A DNA stretch of 5,696 bases from Oscillospiraceae bacterium (GTDB lineage: Bacteria > Bacillota > Clostridia > Oscillospirales > Ruminococcaceae), in contig JAHHUD010000083.1 in assembly GCA_020024185.1 (NCBI GenBank), positions 1-5,696 of the forward strand, in the 5' to 3' direction. Below are positions 1 through 5,652 of this stretch, in pieces. Below the pieces are notes generated by a model that was not told the DNA's origin, made no database searches, and worked only from the letters and a program-made list of their open reading frames with translations. The first letter of the stretch is position 1. Each line of letters begins with the position of its first letter. The position numbers and the translations under genes are program-made.

Positions 1-1249
1 CCAAACCAAAGAATACTGCAAGACATGCAACTGCTGTATTGATTGTTCCGTTATTCAACTTAACAACTGCAATTACTGCAGAACCCAAGAAAGATGCACC
101 TTTTGAGAAAACATCGTATATCCCAAAATATTCTCCTGAATTCTCTGAAGGAATGATTTTAGAATAATAAGAGCGTGACAATGACTGTATAGAACCCTGA
201 AAACAGCCAACTCCAAATGCCAATATAGCAAACTCTAACAATGAGTTAAGCACCAATGCATATAAACAAAGGAAAAAATATCCGATAATACATATACCGA
301 TTAACTTTGTTGTTTTATACTTGTCAGACAATTTTGCAAACACAAGTGAACCGCCAAATGCCACAACCTGTGTAAGCAATAAGAAAATTACTTGTCCTAC
401 TGTATCCAAATTCAAATCTGTTCCAATATTAACGCAGTTATCAATAATAGTTCCTACGCCATCGATATATAAAAAGTAACTGATTAAGAAAAATAAAACT
501 TTTTTATCTTTCAAAGCTATTGTTTTCAGTGTTCTAAATATTTTTGAAAAGATATTTTTAATAGTATTAGATGTATTTTCTGTCCAGTTAGTCTGTTTAT
601 AGTTTTTAAGCAACGGTACTGTTACCATAAACCACCATATAGCTGTTATACCAAATCCCAATATTCTGCTTAGTTGATGTGATATAACACCTAACATATC
701 AGGCCCCATAATATATGCCAACAAAGCAAATAAAAATGGCACGCAAGAGCCTAAATATCCAAATGCATAACCGTAAGATGATACTCTATCCATTCTGTCT
801 TCTGTTGTAACATCGTTCAACATAGAGTCATATATTGTTATTGAAACGCTATAACATATACGAGTAACAACTGTGAATAATAAAAATAATACCCAACTAA
901 TAATAAAGCCATTGATAAAACAAACAATTACACCCATAGCTGTTGCTGTGGTAAATATAATTTTCTTTGTATTTTTACGGTCTGCCAAGGAACCAAAAAT
1001 AGGGCCGATTAAAGCAATAATCAATGTAACTATTGAAATAGATGCAGAATAAAATGCAGTTGCTTGACTTCCTGATATTTGTCCTGGAGCATCACCTACT
1101 GCTAATTCTTTAAACCAAATAGGAAGAAGTGAGCATGCAAGCATTGTAAATGCAGAATTTCCCACATCGTATAATACCCACGCAAATTCCTGTTTTGTAA
1201 GATTTTTAAATGCTTTTCTTTTATGTAAAAAATTGTAAAAATAACTCAT
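1..1249 (-). CDS. UMF1 family (Atg22-like) MFS transporter, C-terminus off the left edge
   Basis: This is a polytopic inner-membrane transporter of the major facilitator superfamily. The 416 visible residues are hydrophobic throughout, consistent with most of a 12-helix protein, and no stop is reached before the left edge. The N-terminal signature FAWVLYDVGNSAF (residues 22-34) is typical of the UMF1/Atg22 branch. A motif-A-like loop, GSLADRKNTKK, lies at 86-96, a second such loop at about 304-315 (FAKLSDKYKTTK), and the conserved segment GEYFGIYDVFSKGASFLG at 372-389. Family members usually run to about 420-450 residues, so probably only a short tail is missing. The ATG at 1249-1247 overlaps the TGA of the upstream phospholipase-like gene by 4 nt (ATGA), with GGAG 10 nt upstream at 1260-1263, which suggests translational coupling. 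The yeast relative Atg22 exports amino acids from the vacuole. The bacterial substrate is unknown and cannot be inferred here. Family assignment is firm; function is not. Confidence 0.9.
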   Translation of the reverse strand, partial: MSYFYNFLHKRKAFKNLTKQEFAWVLYDVGNSAFTMLACSLLPIWFKELAVGDAPGQISGSQATAFYSASISIVTLIIALIGPIFGSLADRKNTKKIIFTTATAMGVIVCFINGFIISWVLFLLFTVVTRICYSVSITIYDSMLNDVTTEDRMDRVSSYGYAFGYLGSCVPFLFALLAYIMGPDMLGVISHQLSRILGFGITAIWWFMVTVPLLKNYKQTNWTENTSNTIKNIFSKIFRTLKTIALKDKKVLFFLISYFLYIDGVGTIIDNCVNIGTDLNLDTVGQVIFLLLTQVVAFGGSLVFAKLSDKYKTTKLIGICIIGYFFLCLYALVLNSLLEFAILAFGVGCFQGSIQSLSRSYYSKIIPSENSGEYFGIYDVFSKGASFLGSAVIAVVKLNNGTINTAVACLAVFFGL

Positions 1250-2067
1250 TGAACACTTTCTCCGCTTTTATTTCTTCCGCCAAAGTCATAATCAAAAATA
1301 GAATCAAAAGGTTTAATTCCTTTAAGATTATCATCAAAATCATGTATAAATGTAACAGCTCTCATTTTGGCTTGTTCGTATAATTCCATCAGTTTTTTAT
1401 TGCTATCCTCGCACAGAGGATTTGGATTTTGGTTCACAATAAGACCATGCATCTCTGTATAGTTTCCAGTTGCTTTTAATAATGTATAAATTATATTTCT
1501 TTTAAAATCTGTATTCGCAAGCAACAACTTATTATAAAAAATCATAGACTTAAGCGATTTTTTTATCTGCTTAGGTGTAACTCCACTATAAAATTCTGAA
1601 ATAATTTGTGCATTACTTATGGTTGGGTGAATATGGTCTGTAAGAACATGTCCCACCGGATTATATCCATCTAACACCATCAAACTTCTGTCAAACTCAA
1701 CTTCAATTTCTGTATGGGTAACGCCACTGCTTTCAATTTTTTCATCTACATATTTATGGCATGTAGTATCTAATGCAAAATGATTTAACACCCCATATGT
1801 ATATGCTAAAGCTGCCTGTTTATTATTGCTATTTGATATTGCTTCGCAGGCTCTTTCAAAAAAACTGCGTCCGGATTTTTCGTGAAGTCCAAATCCTATG
1901 GAATTAACAGGATTGCTCCAAAGTCCTCCATAATAGAATAGGATATCCGGCCCATGAAGTCCAATCATATAAAGGTCTAAATATTTTTCTATAATATTTT
2001 GTTGTTTTGAATTTAGATAGTTTTTCACTTCTTTTCCCATTCGATAATGGGCATATGTTGATGGCAT
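1246..2067 (-). CDS. Zinc-dependent phospholipase C family protein (cytosolic-type)
   Basis: The 273-aa protein resembles the zinc-dependent phospholipase C/S1-P1 fold family (Zn_dep_PLPC). The start MPSTYAHYRMGKEV, the segment IGLHGPDILFYY (35-46) and NHFALDTTCHKYV (95-107) are typical of the short clostridial members. Candidate metal ligands follow the order known from Bacillus cereus PLC and Clostridium perfringens alpha-toxin: His7, Asp41, His62, His96-x3-Asp100, His104, and His118-x3-Glu122. Unlike those toxins it has no signal peptide, and therefore no mature N-terminal Trp to act as a ligand, so it probably works in the cytosol and its substrate may not be extracellular phospholipid. 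The ATG at 2067-2065 has AAGGAG 9 nt upstream (2077-2082). The gene sits between the SMR gene (21-nt gap) and the MFS gene (4-nt overlap), as the middle cistron of one operon. The family call is fairly sure; the substrate is unknown. Confidence 0.85.
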   Translation of the reverse strand: MPSTYAHYRMGKEVKNYLNSKQQNIIEKYLDLYMIGLHGPDILFYYGGLWSNPVNSIGFGLHEKSGRSFFERACEAISNSNNKQAALAYTYGVLNHFALDTTCHKYVDEKIESSGVTHTEIEVEFDRSLMVLDGYNPVGHVLTDHIHPTISNAQIISEFYSGVTPKQIKKSLKSMIFYNKLLLANTDFKRNIIYTLLKATGNYTEMHGLIVNQNPNPLCEDSNKKLMELYEQAKMRAVTFIHDFDDNLKGIKPFDSIFDYDFGGRNKSGESVQ

Positions 2068-2088
2068 AACTTATTTCTCCTTTATTTT

Positions 2089-2406
2089 TTACTGCTTTAG
2101 GTTTAAAATTACACACCCTACTGTAATAAACAATATTCCAATTACTATTTGTGCATTTAGTCTTTCCCTAAAAACAAAATAAGAAATTAACGTGGTCGCA
2201 ACAATTCCAACCCCACACCATGTTGCATAAGCTATTCCCAAATGAATTTTTGTTACAGCCTTTCCAAAAAAGAAATAACACAATATATATGTCCCAATGC
2301 ATCCAATAGTAGGCAAAAGTTTTGTTAATCCTTCTGAATATTTTAGCAAAGTAGTGGCCAGAATTTCACACATAATGGCGAATCCTAACAAAAAATAATT
2401 CAACAT
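2089..2406 (-). CDS. SMR family multidrug efflux protein (Qac/EmrE type)
   Basis: Small four-helix proton-coupled exporter of cationic drugs or quaternary ammonium compounds; such proteins work as dimers in the cytoplasmic membrane. Starting at ATG 2406-2404 gives 105 residues, the usual family length, and puts the key residues at EmrE numbering: Tyr4, the proton/substrate-coupling Glu14, Tyr40, Tyr60 and Trp63, with the Gly65-x-Gly67 contact. The segments TTLLKYSEG (18-26) and AYATWCGVG (59-67) point to the Qac subtype rather than the guanidinium exporter (Gdx) subtype. An in-frame ATG 30 nt upstream (2436) is rejected because it lacks a Shine-Dalgarno sequence and displaces Glu14, whereas AGAGG (2412-2416) precedes the chosen start. 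It is the first gene of the minus-strand operon; its TAA lies 21 nt before the phospholipase-like gene. The actual substrate range is not deducible. Confidence 0.93.
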   Translation of the reverse strand: MLNYFLLGFAIMCEILATTLLKYSEGLTKLLPTIGCIGTYILCYFFFGKAVTKIHLGIAYATWCGVGIVATTLISYFVFRERLNAQIVIGILFITVGCVILNLKQ

Positions 2407-2411
2407 TTTTA

Positions 2412-2416
2412 CCTCT
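2412..2416 (-). promoter_or_regulatory. Ribosome binding site that fixes the SMR start
   Basis: AGAGG on the minus strand lies 5 nt before the ATG at 2406. The spacing is slightly short but acceptable. The alternative upstream ATG at 2436 is preceded by no purine-rich Shine-Dalgarno sequence, so this site supports the 105-residue form of the SMR protein. Confidence 0.65.
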
Positions 2417-2496
2417 GAATATATATTTTCATTCACGACTCAATTATTAATTCACTTTATTTATGTTACTCTGTTTATGTAAAATCTGATATCAAG

Positions 2497-2525
2497 ATTA
2501 TATAAAATATATGTTAATTATTAAC
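2497..2525 (-). promoter_or_regulatory. Candidate promoter of the SMR-phospholipase-MFS operon
   Basis: On the minus strand a perfect TATAAT (2502-2497) lies about 90 nt upstream of the SMR start. The -35 hexamer at 17-bp spacing is GTTAAT (2525-2520), a poor match to TTGACA. The -35 region coincides with the 19-nt palindrome at 2510-2528, so transcription may depend on or be blocked by a DNA-binding regulator. In such an AT-rich region a TATAAT can occur by chance, so this is only a candidate. Confidence 0.4.
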
Positions 2526-2528
2526 ATA
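2510..2528. promoter_or_regulatory. 19-nt perfect palindrome, candidate operator
   Basis: TATGTTAAT-T-ATTAACATA: two 9-nt arms around a single central base, perfectly symmetric. It overlaps the -35 position of the candidate operon promoter and lies 7 bp from its TATAAT. Odd-centred palindromes of this size are typical binding sites for dimeric repressors of drug efflux genes (TetR or MarR families). No regulator gene is in the window, so the binding protein is unknown. Confidence 0.45.
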
Positions 2529-2650
2529 ACTTCATAATATAGCAACACAATTTGGCGTTTATTAAAAAGATAATTACACAATATTTGTTGTCATTTTTCT
2601 ATTGTAAAGTGTATATTTGTTTAGACTGCTTTTATATGCTTTATCTTTGT

Positions 2651-2680
2651 TTGACACATTAATATACAACATGCTATTAT
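2651..2680 (+). promoter_or_regulatory. Candidate sigma-A-type promoter, plus strand
   Basis: A perfect TTGACA (2651-2656) is followed after 18 bp by TATTAT (2675-2680, 5 of 6 to consensus). Transcription would begin near 2687, about 265 nt before the acyltransferase ATG, leaving a long AT-rich leader. It is the best-matched promoter noticed in the window. Weaker candidates nearer the gene are TTAACA at 2888-2893 with TATAAA at 2909-2914 (15-bp spacer). Confidence 0.45.
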
Positions 2681-2930
2681 AAGAAACAATTTAATACTAT
2701 ATTGTCATTATTTTGATTTTCACACTGTACTATGTACCTTATTTGAAAGCAAAATATTTATTTTAATTTATTGAAAATTATCTTATGTATAAAACTATTT
2801 GAAAATGTCTAACAATATTTTTACATTCATATGATTTTATATCATAATTTGCAATTATCTGTATATCCCGCTTAATTATAATTTAATTTAACAGTATCAT
2901 AATTTATCTATAAAAACATAATCAAAAATA

Positions 2931-2937
2931 AAAGGAG
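2931..2937 (+). promoter_or_regulatory. Ribosome binding site of the acyltransferase gene, unusually distant
   Basis: AAAGGAG is a strong Shine-Dalgarno sequence, but it ends 14 nt before the ATG at 2952, longer than the usual 5-10 nt. No in-frame ATG, GTG or TTG lies between them, so the ATG remains the only reasonable start. Translation may be somewhat inefficient. Confidence 0.6.
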
Positions 2938-2951
2938 TTCAGTGTTATAAC

Positions 2952-4061
2952 ATGAAAACAGTACTTACCAAAGATAATTCTACAGAACGAATAAACTGGC
3001 TTGACTGTGCTAGAGCGATAGCAATTATTATGGTAGTGTGGAATCACGCAGTTGAAACAGCCTTTGATGTATCGGTAGATGCATTTTATTCATACAGCAA
3101 TTTATCAAAGGCATTCTTTTTAAATGGATTTCATGTTGGAAGACTGGGAGTTCCTATTTTCTTAATGATTACAGGATATTTGATGCTTAGTAAACAATAT
3201 GAGCTTTTTTTCTCCTCCACTGATGTTAACAAACGGTCATATGGACAGTTTTTAAAAAGAAATTATCTTGGTCTTTTTCTTTGCATCGAAATATGGATTA
3301 TTATTTATTACATATTTTCCGGGTTGTACTTTGATACACCATTAAACTTTTCCGGTCTTTTAAATAATATACTGCTGATTGAAAAGACAGATTTAATGCA
3401 TGTCTGGTATGTATATATGATTTTGGGATTGTATATTATACTTCCATTTGTTTCATATCTTCTTCACAACATGGATTTAAAGCTTTTAATATTGCCGATT
3501 TCTCTGACATTTTTCACCTTTAATTTTCTTCCTATACTAAATCTTATACGACAAATTTTTGATTTAAGTCCTATTCGCTGTATGGTGGATACATCATTTT
3601 ATGGTGGCACATATTTATTGTATTGTATAATGGGTTATCTTGTTTACAAAAAGGTATTTGATAAAATCAAGTCAATTTATTGGGCAATAATAGGTATTGT
3701 CTTTTTCATTCTTGGCACTGCTCTTCAATGGTTTTGCTATTCTAATGGATTTAATTATCTTATATGGTACGACTGTTTCACTTTAATTCCTGCTTCACTT
3801 GCCGTGTTTGTATTATTATCAAGAATTAAAATCAAGAAAACTTTATTATTAAGAATTTTTACTGATTTGTCCAAATTGTCGTTTGGCATTTACTTAGTTC
3901 ATGTTTTTTTTACATATGTATGTAAAGATTATTTAAAATTGAACCTACACCCAGCTCTAGTCACATTTATTTATTTCATAGTTCCTTTTGTTGTCAGTTA
4001 TATCATAGTTAAATGTTTGAGCAAGATTCCAAAATTAAGTAAGGTAATTTTTTATATGTAA
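2952..4061 (+). CDS. Membrane acyltransferase, Acyl_transf_3 family
   Basis: The 369-residue integral membrane protein belongs to the OafA/WecH-like family that transfers acyl groups, usually acetyl from acetyl-CoA, to sugars of surface polysaccharides or similar carbohydrates. It begins with a short polar stretch and then the family's first helix, RINWLDCARAIAIIMVVWNH (13-32), including the conserved His32. Next come GRLGVPIFLMITGYLM (63-78) with conserved Arg64, HVWYVYMILGLYIILPF (150-166), and the C-terminal FGIYLVHVFF (311-320). The length and the roughly ten hydrophobic helices suit a stand-alone family member without the extra SGNH domain. It appears to be a single-gene unit, divergent from the SMR operon and convergent with the metalloprotease-like pair, ending in its own terminator. 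No glycan-synthesis genes are visible to identify the acceptor, so the substrate is unknown. Confidence 0.9.
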   Translation: MKTVLTKDNSTERINWLDCARAIAIIMVVWNHAVETAFDVSVDAFYSYSNLSKAFFLNGFHVGRLGVPIFLMITGYLMLSKQYELFFSSTDVNKRSYGQFLKRNYLGLFLCIEIWIIIYYIFSGLYFDTPLNFSGLLNNILLIEKTDLMHVWYVYMILGLYIILPFVSYLLHNMDLKLLILPISLTFFTFNFLPILNLIRQIFDLSPIRCMVDTSFYGGTYLLYCIMGYLVYKKVFDKIKSIYWAIIGIVFFILGTALQWFCYSNGFNYLIWYDCFTLIPASLAVFVLLSRIKIKKTLLLRIFTDLSKLSFGIYLVHVFFTYVCKDYLKLNLHPALVTFIYFIVPFVVSYIIVKCLSKIPKLSKVIFYM

Positions 4062-4222
4062 ATACATTACTACACTGTAATTTAATACTTTTTATATATC
4101 GTTTAATCTATACTCATTAAAATGAAATTGTGAGTAATTCACATAAGTCATAAAAAACCTTATACAGCAGTGTTATATCAAATAACACCAAACTCTGTGT
4201 ATCAATAAAAAATAAAATTAAT

Positions 4223-4257
4223 AAATGGGCAATCTCTTGATGAGGTTGCCCATTTTT
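4223..4257 (+). terminator. Intrinsic terminator after the acyltransferase gene
   Basis: The arms AAATGGGCAATCTC (4223-4236) and GAGGTTGCCCATTT (4242-4255) form a 14-bp stem with one U-G pair, a TTGAT loop (4237-4241), and end in a run of five T (4253-4257). Read on the minus strand it has one A-C mismatch but is also followed by T-rich sequence, so it could stop the convergent minus-strand pair too. Its sequence recurs in inverted orientation at the right edge of the window. Confidence 0.85.
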
Positions 4258-4272
4258 ACTAAAATATATTTA
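4229..4272 (+). repeat. Copy A of a 44-nt inverted repeat
   Basis: Positions 4229-4272 match the reverse complement of 5653-5696 at 40 of 44 positions, with no gaps. The match covers most of the terminator hairpin, its loop, the T run, and about 15 nt beyond, differing only at 4245, 4258, 4263 and 4266. The identity of the loop and the distal flank shows common ancestry rather than two independent terminators. The left 6 nt of the hairpin cannot be compared because copy B is cut by the window edge. Confidence 0.75.
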
Positions 4273-4289
4273 AATAATAAAGTATTATA

Positions 4290-4319
4290 TAAGTTTGAGT
4301 TTTTATAAACTCAAACTTA
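4290..4319. repeat. Perfect 13-bp hairpin without a T run
   Basis: TAAGTTTGAGTTT (4290-4302) is the exact reverse complement of 4307-4319, with a TTAT loop. Neither strand has a clear run of T after the stem, so it is not a classical intrinsic terminator. It lies downstream of the small membrane protein gene and could stabilise that mRNA's 3' end, serve as a protein-binding palindrome, or be a remnant of a mobile sequence. Confidence 0.6.
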
Positions 4320-4468
4320 ATAGAATCAAACAATAAGAATATAAAGTGTGTTTGCAGTACAAATATTACGCTACTTTTCACTATAACTTCTGAACCTGTC
4401 ATATGTTTAAGAGAGTTAAGATAATTTTGATATTACAAACAGTTAGTTTAGTGTTTTTAGTTTTTTAA

Positions 4469-4816
4469 TCACCACTTTGTGATTGTGCCTTTTAAATATC
4501 CCACATAGTAAACAATCACACATTTCAATGCAATTGTCACTATATATATGCTCAAAGCTATCCACTTATTTTTTGTGAGTTTCTTCAGTGTTGAATAAAA
4601 TCTATCAAATAGCCAAAGTAGAGATGCCGAAAATAAAATAGATATAATACTGCTTTTCAGAGATATGATAGCACTTATCAATACATATGAAATAACCATA
4701 AAATTCAGCACTTCTATGGCAATACTCGAAAATATTGTAAATTGATTTTTGATTTTATCTGTTAGGATTATTGGAATAGTACAAACAGTTGCTCTGCTCA
4801 CTTTATCTATCCTCAT
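4469..4816 (-). CDS. Small membrane protein of unknown function
   Basis: The 115-residue protein matches no family I recognise. After a short basic start (MRIDKVSR) it has three hydrophobic stretches at about 27-52, 55-70 and 86-106 separated by charged turns (DRFYSTLKKLTKNK at 71-84), and ends in a short Lys-containing tail. It is therefore probably an integral membrane protein with no visible enzymatic motif. The ATG at 4816-4814 overlaps the end of the upstream metalloprotease-like gene by 14 nt. An alternative is the GTG at 4801-4799, one base past that gene's TAA and preceded by GAGG at suitable distance, giving 110 residues. The open frame extends further to an ATG at 4915, but that would overlap the upstream gene by over 100 nt without a ribosome site. 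The overlap implies co-translation and perhaps a shared function with the upstream protein. Confidence 0.65.
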   Translation of the reverse strand: MRIDKVSRATVCTIPIILTDKIKNQFTIFSSIAIEVLNFMVISYVLISAIISLKSSIISILFSASLLWLFDRFYSTLKKLTKNKWIALSIYIVTIALKCVIVYYVGYLKGTITKW

Positions 4817-5585
4817 AAGACTGTATATGTGCTCTAATTTCTTCCTCATGCTTCTGGCAATAGCTATAGCTGTTACGCATAAAATCGTGAATATGCTGAC
4901 TCTTGTACATCTCATCCAGCTTGTCTAGAATTAGACTTCCATCTGCTGTCATGTCAAAGAAGTATGGGTAAATACATCCTCCTTGCTCTCTGTTGAAATA
5001 AGGATTAATAGAACTGAGTCTATCATCTTTCATGACAGACTCAACCACCATCTCACTCAATATCCATTTCAATGTTGGTCGCTCATATTCTTCATATCTA
5101 TCTTTAAATAAACGATTCCATACATAAAACCATACAAAATGAATGATTTCATGGATGGCATTACCTATAGCTCCTTTTTCACCGTTGAGATAAAACACAT
5201 CAAAACAATGCTCTTTCAAAAAGCGAGGCATAATGGGATTCATGGATACATTACATCGCAAATCGTTGAATAAAACAGAACAATCCACATCAAAAGCATC
5301 TGACAGAGCATCAATAATTTGTTTTTTGCATACTGCCCAGTGGTTGGCATATAGGATAACCTTTTGGTTTATTGTATCTGATAAATCGGCATATACCGAC
5401 CTCAAAGTCATTTCGATATATGCTTTTCGCTCTGGAAACGTTAGACTCATAGCGAAAGTCTTATCAAGTTGAGGATAAAAATGGTATAATGGTTCTGCCC
5501 AAAATCCTGTTTCATCCTCGGCTTGAAATTCCATGATTTGTTCAAGCATGTAATCTACACCCGGATTTACAAATGTTAACTCCAT
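4803..5585 (-). CDS. Putative HExxH zinc metalloprotease-like protein, unknown family
   Basis: The 260-residue protein has no signal peptide and no transmembrane segment, so it is probably cytosolic. I do not recognise a named family. The segment GNAIHEIIHFVWF (141-153) carries the HExxH zinc-binding motif (His145, Glu146, His149) in a hydrophobic helix, as in zinc metallopeptidases. A second conserved-looking helix, LKWILSEMVVESVM (172-185), offers Glu178 or Glu182 as a third, gluzincin-style ligand 29-33 residues later; this ligand assignment is inference. A Cys/Pro-rich stretch lies just before (MNPIMPRFLKEHCFDVFY, 115-132). The ATG at 5585 has AAGGAG 7 nt upstream (5593-5598). It is the first gene of a two-gene unit with the small membrane protein, and the unit is bracketed by inverted repeats. 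Proteolytic activity is plausible but unproven; the target is unknown. Confidence 0.75.
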   Translation of the reverse strand: MELTFVNPGVDYMLEQIMEFQAEDETGFWAEPLYHFYPQLDKTFAMSLTFPERKAYIEMTLRSVYADLSDTINQKVILYANHWAVCKKQIIDALSDAFDVDCSVLFNDLRCNVSMNPIMPRFLKEHCFDVFYLNGEKGAIGNAIHEIIHFVWFYVWNRLFKDRYEEYERPTLKWILSEMVVESVMKDDRLSSINPYFNREQGGCIYPYFFDMTADGSLILDKLDEMYKSQHIHDFMRNSYSYCQKHEEEIRAHIQSYEDR

Positions 5586-5652
5586 ATGCTTTCTCCTTCT
5601 ATGAAATATGAATCTGTTAAATAAATTCCGATATCTCTAACACCTTGGCTTA

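Larger units (their letters stand above)
2407..2951. other. AT-rich divergent intergenic region
   Basis: About 545 bp between the start of the minus-strand SMR operon and the plus-strand acyltransferase gene. It is strongly AT-rich and holds no ORF with a convincing ribosome site; the longest plus-strand reading frame noticed from an ATG near the acyltransferase (from about 2831) is only 14 codons. The items worth naming are the candidate promoter and palindrome on the left (2497-2528), a TTGACA/TATTAT promoter candidate (2651-2680), a small inverted repeat TATGAT-TTTAT-ATCATA (2830-2846), and an isolated TATAAT at 2877-2882 without a good -35 box. The length would allow a regulatory leader or small RNA, but no known RNA class was recognised. 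Confidence 0.6.
4062..4468. other. Convergent intergenic region with several hairpins
   Basis: About 407 bp between the stops of the acyltransferase gene and the small membrane protein gene. No coding region is seen. It contains a weak hairpin GTGTTAT-ATCAA-ATAACAC (4170-4188), a strong intrinsic terminator (4223-4257) that is also part of a dispersed repeat, and a perfect 13-bp hairpin (4290-4319). The stretch 4320-4468 shows nothing recognisable. Confidence 0.6.

Noticed and set aside
1904..2116. 70-codon minus-strand open frame overlapping the phospholipase-like gene
   Set aside because: It lies within and across the end of two well-supported genes in another frame, has no family resemblance and no ribosome site of its own.
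2407..2436. Ten-residue N-terminal extension of the SMR protein (ATG at 2436)
   Set aside because: It has no Shine-Dalgarno sequence and would move the catalytic Glu away from position 14.
2407..2560. Possible guanidine riboswitch in front of the SMR gene
   Set aside because: SMR genes can be controlled by guanidine riboswitches, but no paired hairpins with ACGR loops or other recognisable riboswitch features were seen, and the protein resembles the Qac rather than the guanidinium-exporting subtype.
4170..4188. 7-bp hairpin GTGTTAT-ATCAA-ATAACAC as a terminator
   Set aside because: The stem is short and AT-rich and no T run follows; the strong terminator at 4223-4257 explains the end of the acyltransferase transcript.
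4817..4915. Longer form of the small membrane protein starting at 4915
   Set aside because: It would overlap the HEIIH gene by over 100 nt, lacks a ribosome site, and the extra residues read as a frame shadow of that gene.
5233..5472. 79-codon plus-strand open frame
   Set aside because: It is antisense to the HEIIH protein gene, which has a strong ribosome site and a coherent protein; no signal supports this frame.
4803..5585. Higher GC of the HEIIH gene as proof of horizontal transfer
   Set aside because: Hand counts on sampled lines give about 37% GC against about 33% for the acyltransferase gene, but soluble and membrane proteins differ in composition anyway, so the contrast is too weak to use.
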